Shown here: one piece after another, positions 18,601-26,757 of the stretch
How positions within the stretch are numbered: position 1 is the stretch's first letter
How the letters are laid out: every line of letters starts with the position of its first letter
Assembly: GCF_001655005.1 (NCBI RefSeq)
Contig: NZ_LXET01000039.1
Span: 62,001 to 126,000, forward strand
Source: Hafnia paralvei ATCC 29927
Lineage (GTDB): Bacteria > Pseudomonadota > Gammaproteobacteria > Enterobacterales > Enterobacteriaceae
DNA: 64,000 nucleotides
Reading direction: 5' to 3'
Notes under the pieces: generated by a model
Told to the model about the DNA's origin: nothing
What the model saw: only the letters and a program-made list of their open reading frames with translations
Database searches by the model: none
Position numbers and translations under genes: made by a program

Positions 18601-19146
18601 TATTCCAATACCGGCGGTCAACAGTCCAAAGCAACACCATTAGGCGCGGTGACCAAATTTGGCGAGCATGGAAAGCGCAAAGCGCGTAAAGATTTGGGCG
18701 TTAGCATGATGATGTATGGTCATGTGTATGTCGCGCAAATTTCTCTCGGTGCTCAGCTAAACCAAACGGTAAAGGCTATTCAGGAAGCCGAAGCCTATCC
18801 TGGCCCTTCCCTGATCATTGCTTACAGTCCATGTGAGGAACATGGCTATGATCTGGCCTACAGCCACGAACAGATGAAGCAGCTCACTGCGACTGGGTTC
18901 TGGCCACTGTATCGCTTTGACCCGCGCCGCAGCGATGAAGGTAAACTGCCGTTGGCGCTTGACTCTCGGCCACCATCGATTGATCTGGCCGATACCTTGC
19001 TAAAAGAGCAGCGTTTCCGCCGCTTGAACACGCAGGAGCCGGAAGTTGCCCAACAACTGTATCGCGATGCAACTGCCGATCTGAAGAAACGCTTTGAGTT
19101 CTTAAGCCAGTTGGCGGGAAAACCTCTGTCTGACGATACGGAATAA
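15613..19146 (+). CDS. ydbK: Pyruvate:flavodoxin/ferredoxin oxidoreductase (YdbK/NifJ)
   Basis: A 1,177-residue single-chain 2-oxoacid oxidoreductase, colinear with E. coli YdbK. It converts pyruvate and CoA to acetyl-CoA and CO2, passing electrons to flavodoxin or ferredoxin. Domains in order: the α-type pyruvate-binding domain (YPITPSSTMAEQAD near residue 19), domain II and the γ domain (GLGSDGTVSATKNN near 425), two 4Fe-4S motifs (CTQCNHC near 688, CTGCNLC near 744), proximal cluster cysteines (CSGCGETPY near 818) and the TPP-binding region GDGWAYDIGFGGLDH near 963. All key cysteines are present. AAAGGT precedes the ATG. In E. coli ydbK is SoxS-responsive; I could not identify a soxbox by eye. 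A terminator follows. Confidence 0.97.
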   Translation: MITTDGNNAVASVAFRASEVIAIYPITPSSTMAEQADSWSGDGRRNIWGDIPRVVEMQSEGGAIATVHGALQTGALATSFTSSQGLLLMIPNLYKLAGQLTPFVLHVAARTVATHALSIFGDHSDVMAVRQTGCAMLCANSVQEAQDFALIAHMATLNSRVPFIHFFDGFRTSHEINKIVPLSDDTLRTLLPQSAIDAHRARALTPDHPVIRGTSANPDTYFQSREATNPYYDATYQHVADAMQAFGDVTGRHYQPFEYYGHPEAERVVILMGSAIGTCEEVVDTLLSRNEKVGVLKVRLFRPFSAQQLLKVLPDSAMRIAVLDRTKEPGALAEPLYLDVMTALAESFSRGERNTLPRVIGGRYGLSSKEFGPDCALAVFNELKLENPRPRFTVGIFDDVTGLSLPLSDELLPQRTRLEALFYGLGSDGTVSATKNNIKIIGNSTPLFAQGYFVYDSKKAGGLTVSHLRVSDNPINSAYLINQADFIGCHQWQFIEKYQMVEHLKTGGIFLINTPYSADEIWHNLPRDVQALLHQRQAQVYIINAAKIARECKLGARINTVMQMAFFHLTGVLPSDDALKLLQDAITRSYSSKGNEIVERNWQALAASRAALTEIPLQPIDDTSSLRPPVVSDDAPDFVKTVTAAMLAGLGDALPVSAFPPDGTWPTGTTRWEKRNIAEEIPIWEAPLCTQCNHCVAACPHSAIRAKVVMPEAMEHAPDSLHSLDVKARDMRGQKYVLQVAPEDCTGCNLCVEVCPAKDRQNPEIKAINMKSRLDHLAEEKENFDFFLDLPEIDRSKIERIDIRTSQLISPLFEYSGACSGCGETPYIKLLTQLYGDRLLIANATGCSSIYGGNLPTTPYTTNADGRGPAWANSLFEDNAEFGLGFRLTIDQHRQRVNRLLDSLAEQLPQELLNELRQPDLPIEERRIQVEKLRVELQNIDSDDARQLITDADYLVDKSVWLIGGDGWAYDIGFGGLDHVLSLTENINVLVLDTQCYSNTGGQQSKATPLGAVTKFGEHGKRKARKDLGVSMMMYGHVYVAQISLGAQLNQTVKAIQEAEAYPGPSLIIAYSPCEEHGYDLAYSHEQMKQLTATGFWPLYRFDPRRSDEGKLPLALDSRPPSIDLADTLLKEQRFRRLNTQEPEVAQQLYRDATADLKKRFEFLSQLAGKPLSDDTE

Positions 19147-19168
19147 CGCTCAGTTAGGCGGTTATATT

Positions 19169-19202
19169 AAAAGCGGTGCCTCCATTGGCGCCGCTTTTTT
19201 AT
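19169..19202 (+). terminator. ydbK terminator
   Basis: AAAAGCGGTGCC and GGCGCCGCTTTTTT form a long GC-rich hairpin (one mismatch) with a T-run. Confidence 0.85.
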
Positions 19203-19329
19203 TAATGCAGGTTTATTAATACATTGGCGCCAACGAATAAGAATACATCCCCGATCCGCACTATTCCGATAAACGGTTTCACCAATAAGCTATTTTCACT
19301 AAAAGCGTTCATCTAGATATACGCTCACA

Positions 19330-19354
19330 TTATCAATAGTCACAACCTTGATAA
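19330..19354. promoter_or_regulatory. Inverted repeat upstream of aegA
   Basis: TTATCAA and TTGATAA are perfect 7-bp arms separated by 11 nt. The layout could bind a dimeric regulator one helical turn apart on each arm. It is not a canonical FNR box, which needs TTGAT-N4-ATCAA. Confidence 0.4.
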
Positions 19355-19475
19355 GTTGTATGTGTCATTTTGATATTGCGTGGAGAACAATCAGAAATAT
19401 ACCGCTATTAAAAATTGACTCAGCGCATCTTAGCTAAGGCACTGCTGATGTTTTAACCAGTCACGCCAGAATAAA

Positions 19476-19491
19476 TGTGATACGTTGCACA
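19476..19491 (+). promoter_or_regulatory. CRP-like site upstream of aegA
   Basis: TGTGA-TACGTT-GCACA matches the CRP consensus TGTGA-N6-TCACA except for one base. It lies about 105 bp before the aegA start in a 436-bp intergenic region, a plausible activating position. Seen by eye only. Confidence 0.45.
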
Positions 19492-19596
19492 ATTGGCTAT
19501 TTCCTTAGCCTTCAATAAGTCATTTTCCCTAATCTTTGCATGCTATGTGCATAACCGGAACAAACTTATAATTAACCGGATGTGGGTGAGGTCGTT

Positions 19597-21660
19597 ATGA
19601 ATCGATTTGTTATTGCTGATGCTAAGAACTGCATCGGTTGCCGTGCCTGTGAAGTTGCCTGTGTAATGGCTCACAACCATGGTGAACATGTGCTGACTCC
19701 CGCACAATTCCAGCCAAGGATCCATGTGCTCAAAATTGAGCATAAACACACCGCCGTATTATGCCGCCATTGTGAAGATGCACCTTGCGCTAACGTGTGC
19801 CCCAATCACGCCATTGAGAAACGTGATGACAGCATTCAGGTTATTCAGGAAAAATGTATCGGCTGTAAAACCTGCGTCGTCGCATGTCCTTTCGGCGCAA
19901 TGGAAGTGATTACACACCCAGCGCCTAGCGAAACCCAACCCGATGGCGTATTCGCTAACGCACATAAATGTGATTTATGTGCCGGTGTTGCAGATGAACC
20001 CTCTTGCGTCGCCAGTTGCCCAAGCAATGCGCTAAAACTGATTGACGATCATGTACTCAACAATCTTCGTCATCAGCGCCAACTGCGCGCCATGATGAAT
20101 GACGATTCAGGTTTACTCTTCGACGGTAGCGCCAGTAAAACGATTCAGTCTGCGCCCCCCATTATCATGCCCGCCACCAGCGCTAAAACGAAAGGTAAAA
20201 CCAGCAAAGTTCCACAGATGCTGAATACGCCAGCGCGCCACGATCCGGTGAAAAAACCGATTGCGATCCGTAAGGCACAATTCGTAGAAATTTATCCGAC
20301 GTTTACTCAAGAAGAAGCCAGTGGTCAAGCAAGCCGCTGCCTCTCATGCGGCAGCCACAGCGTTTGCGAATGGACCTGTCCTTTGCACAACCGCATTCCG
20401 CACTGGGTAAAATTGGTGAAAGAAGGCAGGATTTTGGAAGCCGTAGAGCTTTCTCATCAAACCAACTGTCTCCCAGAAGTGACCGGCCGTGTATGTCCAC
20501 AAGATCGCCTTTGCGAAGGCTCTTGCACGTTAGGCAACGAGTTTGGCGCCGTCACGGTGGGCAATATCGAACGCTTCATTTCAGACAAAGCATTTGAAAT
20601 GGGCTGGACGCCCGATCTTTCATACGTCAAGCCCGTTGATAAACGCGTTGCCATTATCGGTGCTGGCCCTGCTGGATTAGGGTGTGCCGATATTCTTGCC
20701 CGTAACGGTATCAAGGCGGTGGTCTTCGACCGTCATCCTGAAATCGGTGGCCTGCTCACTTTTGGTATTCCATCTTTCAAACTGGATAAATCTATTCTCG
20801 CGCATCGCCGTGAGATCTTTAGCGCCATGGGTATTGAGTTCCGCTTGAACACGGAAATTGGCCGCGATATTACGTTAACCGAGCTATTAGACGAGTATGA
20901 TGCCGTGTTTGTTGGCACGGGTACCTATCAATCTATGAAAGCGGGCTTGGAAAATGAAGACGCAGACGGCGTTCATGACGCCCTGCCTTTCTTGATTGCC
21001 AATACTAAACAGGTCATGGGATTACCCGAGCTCCCAGACGAACCTTACATCAGCATGGCCAACAAACGTGTCGTGGTGCTTGGCGGCGGAGATACCGCGA
21101 TGGACTGCGTGCGGACATCCATTCGCCACGGTGCTGAAACGGTAACTTGTGCTTACCGTCGCGATGAAGCCAACATGCCAGGCTCCAAGAAAGAAGTCAA
21201 AAATGCGCGTGAGGAAGGCGTCGAGTTCGAATTTAACGTGCAGCCACTGAGCATTGAAATTGATGACGAAGGCAAAGTCACGGGTATTCGGATGCTGAGA
21301 ACCGTCATGGGTGAACCTGACGCAGCCGGTCGCCGTCGCCCTAAACCCGTTCCTGGGTCTGAGTTTGTGATGCCTGCCGATGCTGTGGTTATCGCTTTCG
21401 GCTTTAACCCCCACAAAATGCCGTGGCTTGAGTCTGAAAATGTGAAACTAGACAAATGGGGACGCATTGTCGCCAGCGTTGAAACCACAGTTCCATATCA
21501 AACCAGCAATAAAAAAATATTTGCAGGTGGTGATGCGGTGCGTGGCGCTGACCTAGTTGTAACAGCGATTGCTGAGGGTCGTCATGCCGCAGACGGCATA
21601 ATGCAGTATCTACATGTCCCTGTTCAGCGCCCAACAATAACCCCAGAGAATGCAGCATAA
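19597..21660 (+). CDS. aegA: AegA-type Fe-S/FAD/NAD(P) oxidoreductase
   Basis: A 687-residue fusion of an HycB/HydN-like polyferredoxin to a glutamate-synthase-small-subunit-like flavoprotein. The N-terminus carries CIGCRACEVAC, CRHCEDAPCANVCP, CIGCKTCVVACPFG and CDLCAG (residues about 12-130); a second cysteine set CLSCGSHSVCEWTCPLHN follows. FAD motif GAGPAGLGCADIL lies near residue 354 and NAD(P) motif GGGDTAMDC near 494. E. coli AegA and its paralogue YgfT work in formate-dependent anaerobic uric-acid use. The open frame begins at a GTG at 19582, but GAGG is placed for the ATG at 19597, matching the family start MNRF. It follows the pyruvate oxidoreductase gene but has its own promoter region and terminator. 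Confidence 0.93.
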   Translation: MNRFVIADAKNCIGCRACEVACVMAHNHGEHVLTPAQFQPRIHVLKIEHKHTAVLCRHCEDAPCANVCPNHAIEKRDDSIQVIQEKCIGCKTCVVACPFGAMEVITHPAPSETQPDGVFANAHKCDLCAGVADEPSCVASCPSNALKLIDDHVLNNLRHQRQLRAMMNDDSGLLFDGSASKTIQSAPPIIMPATSAKTKGKTSKVPQMLNTPARHDPVKKPIAIRKAQFVEIYPTFTQEEASGQASRCLSCGSHSVCEWTCPLHNRIPHWVKLVKEGRILEAVELSHQTNCLPEVTGRVCPQDRLCEGSCTLGNEFGAVTVGNIERFISDKAFEMGWTPDLSYVKPVDKRVAIIGAGPAGLGCADILARNGIKAVVFDRHPEIGGLLTFGIPSFKLDKSILAHRREIFSAMGIEFRLNTEIGRDITLTELLDEYDAVFVGTGTYQSMKAGLENEDADGVHDALPFLIANTKQVMGLPELPDEPYISMANKRVVVLGGGDTAMDCVRTSIRHGAETVTCAYRRDEANMPGSKKEVKNAREEGVEFEFNVQPLSIEIDDEGKVTGIRMLRTVMGEPDAAGRRRPKPVPGSEFVMPADAVVIAFGFNPHKMPWLESENVKLDKWGRIVASVETTVPYQTSNKKIFAGGDAVRGADLVVTAIAEGRHAADGIMQYLHVPVQRPTITPENAA

Positions 21661-21685
21661 AATACGTATCAGTATAATTAATACA

Positions 21686-21709
21686 AGCAGACTTCGGTCT
21701 GCTTTTTTA
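21686..21709 (+). terminator. aegA terminator
   Basis: AGCAGAC-TTCG-GTCTGCT with a UUCG tetraloop and six T: a textbook intrinsic terminator. Confidence 0.95.
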
Positions 21710-22010
21710 TTGCTAAAATTAAAAATAAAGTGTGACTGTAAATGCAAAAAAAAGAAATAAGTGATTTGTAATTAAAAATAAATCATTGCTAACTTAATCA
21801 AAAGTTAAAAACTAATTAATTTAATTTAAATATTCACGAAACGAATAAAAATTACCGCAGTCATTTTTAATCTTACTTTTAATAAACTTATTACAAATTA
21901 CATTTACAGGTAAATGGAACTTAATCGTTAGCATCTAATGGCTGTAATGATTGATTACAACCTATGGATTACGTGTTTTTATTCACACAAAAAATAACTA
22001 GGAATTTATC
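21710..22010. promoter_or_regulatory. 300 bp AT-rich porin promoter region
   Basis: Very AT-rich DNA (long runs of A/T, e.g. AAAAATAAATCATTG) precedes the porin start. OmpR-type sites would be expected here; TTACAGGTAAATGGAACTT and ATTACAACC are candidates but I cannot score them. No ORF. Confidence 0.45.
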
Positions 22011-23153
22011 ATGAAAAGAAAAGTATTGGCGATGGTTATCCCAGCTCTGTTAGCGGCCGGCGCAGCACACTCCGCAGAAGTTTATAATAAAGACGGTAAC
22101 AAGCTGGATGTGTATGGCAAAGTTGATGGTCTGCACTATTTCTCTGACGACTCAAGCAAAGATGGCGACCAGTCATACGTGCGTGTAGGTTTCAAAGGTG
22201 AAACTCAGATTACAGACCAACTGATCGGTTACGGTCAGTGGGAGTATAACGTTCAGGTGAATAACACCGAAGGCAACGGCAGCGACGGTAACTTTACCCG
22301 TCTGGGCTTTGCTGGCCTGAAATTTGGTGACTACGGCTCATTCGACTACGGTCGTAACTACGGCGTTCTGTACGACGTGGAAGGCTGGACCGATATGCTG
22401 CCAGAGTTCGGGGGCGACTCTTATACTCAGGCGGATAACTTCATGACAGGCCGCACTAACGGTGTTGCAACCTACCGTAACAATGGCTTCTTCGGTCTGG
22501 TTGATGGGTTGAACGTAGCCGTTCAGTATCAAGGTAAAAACGACGGTACGAATAACGACAACGAAAAACTGAGCAACAACTCACGCGATGTTCAGCACCA
22601 GAATGGCGATGGCTACGGTTTATCGACCACTTATGACTTCGGCATGGGCATTAGTGCGGGTGCTAGCTATGCATCATCAGATCGTACCGATCAGCAAAGT
22701 AATCTGTCCACCGCTCGCGGTGACAAAGCTGACGCATGGACTGTAGGTCTGAAATATGATGCTAATAACGTCTATTTGGCCACCATGTACGCTGAAACCA
22801 ACAACATGACCCCATACGGTGACGGCGACAGCAATCAAATTGCGAATAAAACACAAAACTTTGAAGTAACTGCGCAATATCAGTTCGATTTCGGTCTGCG
22901 TCCAGAAGTCTCTTACCTACAATCTAAAGGCAAAGACCTCTATAGTGCCAATGCTCAAACATCTGCAAACAGCATTGGTGACAAAGATCTGGTTAAATAC
23001 GTTTCTGTCGGTACGACCTATTACTTCAACAAAAACATGTCTACCTATGTTGATTATAAAATCAACCTGTTAGACAACGATGACAGCTTCTACAAAGACA
23101 ACGGTATTTCTACCGACGACGTTGTTGCAGTAGGTCTGGTTTATCAGTTCTAA
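22011..23153 (+). CDS. ompN: General trimeric porin, OmpN/OmpC family
   Basis: A 380-residue outer-membrane porin with a 21-residue signal peptide (cleavage after HSA), the start AEVYNKDGNKLDVYGKVDGLHYF, the loop-3 PEFGGD motif (constriction loop), many alternating β-strands and the C-terminal Phe needed for outer-membrane insertion (VGLVYQF). It forms a non-specific channel for small hydrophilic solutes. In E. coli ompN lies next to ydbK, so position supports OmpN; by sequence alone OmpC or OmpF would be equally acceptable. A clean terminator follows. Confidence 0.9.
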   Translation: MKRKVLAMVIPALLAAGAAHSAEVYNKDGNKLDVYGKVDGLHYFSDDSSKDGDQSYVRVGFKGETQITDQLIGYGQWEYNVQVNNTEGNGSDGNFTRLGFAGLKFGDYGSFDYGRNYGVLYDVEGWTDMLPEFGGDSYTQADNFMTGRTNGVATYRNNGFFGLVDGLNVAVQYQGKNDGTNNDNEKLSNNSRDVQHQNGDGYGLSTTYDFGMGISAGASYASSDRTDQQSNLSTARGDKADAWTVGLKYDANNVYLATMYAETNNMTPYGDGDSNQIANKTQNFEVTAQYQFDFGLRPEVSYLQSKGKDLYSANAQTSANSIGDKDLVKYVSVGTTYYFNKNMSTYVDYKINLLDNDDSFYKDNGISTDDVVAVGLVYQF

Positions 23154-23182
23154 TCAAGGTTAGTGTTACACCTTTTCTTCCC

Positions 23183-23212
23183 AACCGCAGTAGAGGTTAC
23201 TGCGGTTTTTCT
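23183..23212 (+). terminator. Porin gene terminator
   Basis: AACCGCAGTA, loop GAGGTT, TACTGCGGTT, then TTTCTTT: strong hairpin with U-tract. Confidence 0.93.
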
Positions 23213-23395
23213 TTATCTATCAGCTGACAATCACTGTTGTTCTCCTTAATGGCTCATTAACTAAAGTCATTTACTTTTCCGTATCTCTCTGCGCTTAGCG
23301 CATTTAAAAATAAACACCTGCGCGTTCATGTATAATTTGAATTTAAAATTACAATAATATATATTAAATAGATTATTCAACGCCGAGAGTTTAAA

Positions 23396-23812
23396 ATGTA
23401 CGAAGATAATGAGATGAAGCTTTATATCATCCTTAATCGCAATCACGAAGTTAGCACATTAATGAATGCGGCCAGTCATCTTAGCGCTGGAATTACCGAT
23501 TGTGCTAAAGAAATGCTATTTGATGCATATCCAAATGCCAGTTCGGGATTACAAGCCAATATGAGTCATTACCCTGTCGTGGTTTTACAAGCGAAGAACA
23601 GTAGCCAACTCGCTAGCGCGGTACAAAAAGCCAAAGATGCAGAAATAACATATAACTTCTTTACGAACACGATGTTATCTCACTCTGCAGAGCAACAGAT
23701 CGCTGATACGTTAAACACGGAAATAGATAATCTTGATTTTATTGCCATTGCCTTATTTGGTAACACAGAAAAACTGAAACCTATCACTAAAAAATTCTCA
23801 GTTTATAAATAG
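23396..23812 (+). CDS. DUF2000 protein (peptidyl-tRNA hydrolase 2-like fold)
   Basis: A 138-residue protein. The region MKLYIILNRNHEVSTLMNAASHLSAGI and the ending FIAIALFGNTEKLKPITKKFSVYK fit the DUF2000 family, whose known structures resemble archaeal-type peptidyl-tRNA hydrolase; activity is unproven. Two starts are possible: the ATG at 23396 (GAGAG 7 nt upstream) and the ATG at 23414, where the conserved family sequence begins. Single gene with its own upstream AT-rich promoter region. Confidence 0.75.
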   Translation: MYEDNEMKLYIILNRNHEVSTLMNAASHLSAGITDCAKEMLFDAYPNASSGLQANMSHYPVVVLQAKNSSQLASAVQKAKDAEITYNFFTNTMLSHSAEQQIADTLNTEIDNLDFIAIALFGNTEKLKPITKKFSVYK

Positions 23813-23894
23813 CCACATTTAATTAACCACGACAAAAAAGCATGTCCTGAACCATGCTTTTTTACTTTAATCTCACATAACTTGTGTAATATAT

Positions 23895-24269
23895 TTATTT
23901 TTTAATCATCGCCTGTACTTCCACTTCCACATCTAAACCCATCACCAGTTCACAGCTTATTGCTGAACGAGCAGGATAACCATGTTTAAAATAAGTAGCA
24001 TATACCTGATTAAATTCTGCAAAGTGTTTCATATCGGATAACCAAACGGTTACTTTTACAATAGAGTCCATATCAGAGCCGCACTCTTTAAGAGTTTTGG
24101 CAATACTCTGCATAATATTTTCTGACTGATCCGTTACGCTGCCATAAAGCGGCTTGCCGTCTGGAGACATTGAAACCTGCCCCGACAGAAACAAGAAGTC
24201 GCCTGCACGTACCGCTTTGGCAAATGGAAACGGCAAATCACTGGCAAAACGCTGTAGGTTAGAAGACAT
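23895..24269 (-). CDS. RidA-family enamine/imine deaminase
   Basis: A 124-residue RidA/YjgF/UK114 protein: AKAVRAGDFLFLSGQVSMSPDG, then IMQSIAKTLKECGSDMDSIVKVTVWLSDM and the C-terminal block YPARSAISCELVMGLDVEVEVQAM. The Arg in PARS and the C-terminal Glu are the usual ligands in the trimer clefts. RidA homologues hydrolyse reactive enamine/imine products of PLP enzymes. It is the last gene of a three-gene minus-strand operon (regulator, PhzF, RidA), so it probably detoxifies or processes an intermediate of one catabolic route. Confidence 0.9.
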   Translation of the reverse strand: MSSNLQRFASDLPFPFAKAVRAGDFLFLSGQVSMSPDGKPLYGSVTDQSENIMQSIAKTLKECGSDMDSIVKVTVWLSDMKHFAEFNQVYATYFKHGYPARSAISCELVMGLDVEVEVQAMIKK

Positions 24270-24293
24270 ACAATGCCCCTCAAAAGTGAAAAA

Positions 24294-25094
24294 CTAAACA
24301 GAAATAATCCCATGAAGATACAGCACCGCTTGACCGCGAATAATCACGCGATCTTCCCCCTCTGCATTCGTATAAAGCCGACAACCTAACTGCCCTTTTC
24401 TGCAGCCGCCCTGTTGAGCGCTTAGATCGTCACGCCGAAGTTTTTCAGCCCAAATCGGCGCTAAGCAAGTATGAGCCGACCCCGTAACAGGATCTTCATT
24501 AACACCGACGTTTGGACCAAACCAGCGTGAAACGAAATCACAATCGTGCCCCGCAGCGGTTACCACCACGCCTCGCACTTGATATTGCGCAAGCAGCGAA
24601 AAGTCTGGTCGTAGAGCTTCCACTATTTCTGGCGAATCCACCAACACGATATAGTCATCGGCCTTGTAGACTTGGCGAATAGGCGTATTTAGGCTCAGCG
24701 CCTGCGCTAAACCTTCAGGAACATCAATGAGCTCCGGTTTTTTTGCGGGAAAATCCATCGCCAAAAACTCACCGTCACGAGAAACACTCAGCACGCCGCT
24801 GCGCGTAGCGAATCTCAACGTATCCTGTGTCGCACTATGTTGATTAAACAATACCCACGCCGTCGCCAGCGTCGCATGCCCACAGAGATCGACTTCCACA
24901 AGTGGCGTAAACCAGCGCAGTTCAATAATGTCGCTCTTTTGCACAAAGAATGCGGTTTCTGACAAATTGTTTTCTGCCGCAATTTTCTGAAGCACTTCAT
25001 CCTCAACCCATTGTTCTAATGGGCACACCGCAGCTGGATTCCCGCCAAAAATTTGGGAGGTAAAGGCATCAACCTGAAAAATTTCAATTTGCAT
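24294..25094 (-). CDS. PhzF-family isomerase/epimerase-like protein
   Basis: A 266-residue PhzF/YddE family member with the diaminopimelate-epimerase fold. Visible: IEIFQVDAFTSQIFGGNPAAVC at the N-terminus, the acidic catalytic motif NNLSETAFFV (Glu near 45), DLCGHATLATAWVLF near residue 70 and VGVNEDPVTGSAHTCLAPIWAEKL near 200. The frame is open 40 codons further upstream into the regulator gene, but GGGGA lies 7 nt before the ATG at 25094 and the family begins there. Substrate unknown; PhzF proteins isomerise small hydroxy- or amino-acid-like compounds. Confidence 0.88.
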   Translation of the reverse strand: MQIEIFQVDAFTSQIFGGNPAAVCPLEQWVEDEVLQKIAAENNLSETAFFVQKSDIIELRWFTPLVEVDLCGHATLATAWVLFNQHSATQDTLRFATRSGVLSVSRDGEFLAMDFPAKKPELIDVPEGLAQALSLNTPIRQVYKADDYIVLVDSPEIVEALRPDFSLLAQYQVRGVVVTAAGHDCDFVSRWFGPNVGVNEDPVTGSAHTCLAPIWAEKLRRDDLSAQQGGCRKGQLGCRLYTNAEGEDRVIIRGQAVLYLHGIISV

Positions 25095-25119
25095 GATATT
25101 TCCCCAAGGATCGTCATAC

Positions 25120-25857
25120 TTAGACGCAAGTTTGGCTTTGACGAATTTCTTCAAGATAGTTGTAAATGGTATAGCGCGTAACGCCGAGTGCCTTTGCCGC
25201 TTTCTCAACCCCACCTTTTACGATGAATATTCCCCGCTCCTGCATCTGGCGCACGGCTTGTAGTTTGGCCTTTTTATTCATCACGCTGTTTTTAACGTCG
25301 GTGCATTGCATTGCATCTTGAATGATTTCTGCCATCAGAATTTCCATATCCGGTGGCTCAGATACCGGATGTTCAGCCGTCTGAATACCGCTTGACAATA
25401 ACTGCGCCAGACAGGCTTGTGCCGCTTCAATGCCGCTGATATCCGCATTCACGCACAGGCTGGCAAACGGATGCCCCTGAGCATCCCGGTAAACGACCGT
25501 TGCACTGCGTAGTTTTTTACCCGTCGGCGTCAATGTCTCATATCCCCCGACCACTGAAGGTTCGCCGCAGGACTCGTTTTTTATCTCCTGCATCACTGCA
25601 CTGAAGCCGCGATCGTTTTGTGGACCCGATAGCACAGAACTCCCTATACGGCGCCCAGAAACGTGTCCGTTAACAATATCAATCACCGAGTTTTCCGGAT
25701 GGGTGAGATCGTGGAGAACCACTTCAGTATTGCGACCAACGACGCAGCCAAGCATTTGCAAAGCGCTACGCAACACCTTCAGCACCAGCCTGCGTTCAGT
25801 AATGATGGCAGGATCGGTGGTATCTGAAAGACAGGGTTCATTCAACATCGTTTTCAT
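25120..25857 (-). CDS. YheO/DauR-type PAS-HTH transcriptional regulator
   Basis: A 245-residue regulator with an N-terminal YheO-like PAS domain (LQMLGCVVGRNTEVVLHDLTHPENSVIDIVNGHVSGR, RSATVVYRDAQGHPFASLCVNADIS) and a C-terminal helix-turn-helix of the HTH_22 type (GVEKAAKALGVTRYTIYNYLEEIR). Relatives include DauR, which controls D-arginine use. It ends 25 nt before the PhzF start and likely controls the regulator-phzF-ridA operon, including itself, through the 0.9-kb upstream region. The ligand cannot be deduced. Confidence 0.88.
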   Translation of the reverse strand: MKTMLNEPCLSDTTDPAIITERRLVLKVLRSALQMLGCVVGRNTEVVLHDLTHPENSVIDIVNGHVSGRRIGSSVLSGPQNDRGFSAVMQEIKNESCGEPSVVGGYETLTPTGKKLRSATVVYRDAQGHPFASLCVNADISGIEAAQACLAQLLSSGIQTAEHPVSEPPDMEILMAEIIQDAMQCTDVKNSVMNKKAKLQAVRQMQERGIFIVKGGVEKAAKALGVTRYTIYNYLEEIRQSQTCV

Positions 25858-25917
25858 GCGGATTCAGGACTCTAGAAATAACAGGTTTAGCGAGTATCAC
25901 TTGATACGACAATATCA

Positions 25918-25946
25918 ACATAAAGTTGTTATTTCAACTTTATGTT
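25918..25946. promoter_or_regulatory. Inverted repeat, candidate operator of the YheO/DauR-like regulator
   Basis: ACATAAAGTTG and CAACTTTATGT are perfect 11-bp arms around a 7-nt centre, located 60-90 bp upstream of the regulator start on the minus strand. Placement and symmetry suggest autoregulation. Confidence 0.55.
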
Positions 25947-26110
25947 GAATTCATGCGGGTTTTGTCTCGCTCGATGAGCATGAAACCAAAACGTTAGGGA
26001 TTCTTGACGTGCCATTTTGGGAACGAAAATAGAATTCGGATACACCACGAACAAGCAGTTCTATGATGTTGAGAAATGTTATGCCCAGAGCCACGATCTA
26101 TAGGCAGAAG

Positions 26111-26263
26111 TCATACTATCCGCTTTCTGCTATCGGTGCTTATGGAATAAAGCTGTAAAACCCACTGGAATTCGTCGCCGTAATCCGTACCATACACGCC
26201 ACGCAGCAACGCGGGATCCCTCCGGCTATGTGCCATGAGCTGGTAAAATGCCAGATGACCCGC
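26111..26263 (-). pseudogene. Possible C-terminal gene remnant
   Basis: A stop-to-stop frame reads AGHLAFYQLMAHSRRDPALL, then RGVYGTDYGDEFQWVLQLYS and a short tail to TGA. Composition and pattern look protein-like, but there is an in-frame stop immediately upstream and no ribosome site. It may be the 3' remnant of a gene broken when the element inserted. I do not recognise the family. Confidence 0.3.
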
Positions 26264-26490
26264 TTACGCATGAAACGACTATTGCCTGTAGGGCGTTTTC
26301 CCCTGCGAGCCCCATAACACCGGATACATATTCAATGTCAGAAGATCAGACCATAAGCAAGAAAGAGCAATACAACCTTAATGTATTGGACTAGAAAAGT
26401 TAACACACTGAATATCATGTATTTTCATTATAAAACAACCCGTTACAAAACCATCGTATCTACCGTAAGCCACCTCTAGCTACATAGTTA

Positions 26491-26545
26491 ATGCCCTTTT
26501 TCGTGCCCCTTTTGATAAATATGCCCCTTTTTATGCCCCTTTTTT
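26491..26545 (+). repeat. Four tandem RTGCCCCTTTTT-type repeats, candidate integrase arm sites
   Basis: ATGCCCTTTTT, GTGCCCCTTTT, ATGCCCCTTTTT and ATGCCCCTTTTT begin at 26491, 26503, 26521 and 26533 (spacings 12, 18 and 12). Short, closely spaced direct repeats in a gene-free stretch next to a prophage are what tyrosine-integrase arm-binding sites look like, so the left attachment site may lie just left of here (about 26,350-26,480). I could not identify the core duplication because the other end is outside the window. Confidence 0.45.
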
Positions 26546-26757
26546 ATTTTGATACTCGGACATAAAAATATAAGATTTTACGGAATAATCATATTTGCTA
26601 TCTCAGATTTACCCCGTACAATCTGCGTCTAAAATGTCATAGCATAGCCCTTCCGTCGTTACTGTTAGCCAATATCCTATAGACTGTATAAATAACCATA
26701 ATCAACAGTTGGTCTTTATAGGTTAGTATTACTTAAGTATCAGTATATGGGGGTGGT

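Larger units (their letters stand above)
25858..26490. other. Gene-poor 0.6 kb between regulator operon and prophage junction
   Basis: No intact gene with a ribosome site. Upstream of the regulator, ACATAAAGTTG TTATTTC AACTTTATGTT (25918-25946) forms a perfect 11-bp inverted repeat that could be the regulator's operator. Further right, 26111-26263 on the minus strand keeps a frame of about 50 codons that looks coding but lacks a start. The rest shows nothing I can name. Confidence 0.5.

Noticed and set aside
19330..19354. FNR box upstream of aegA
   Set aside because: Arms are TTATCAA/TTGATAA with 11-nt spacing, not TTGAT-N4-ATCAA.
26040..26400. Insertion-sequence remnant at the junction
   Set aside because: No terminal inverted repeats or transposase motif; only a short coding-like fragment.
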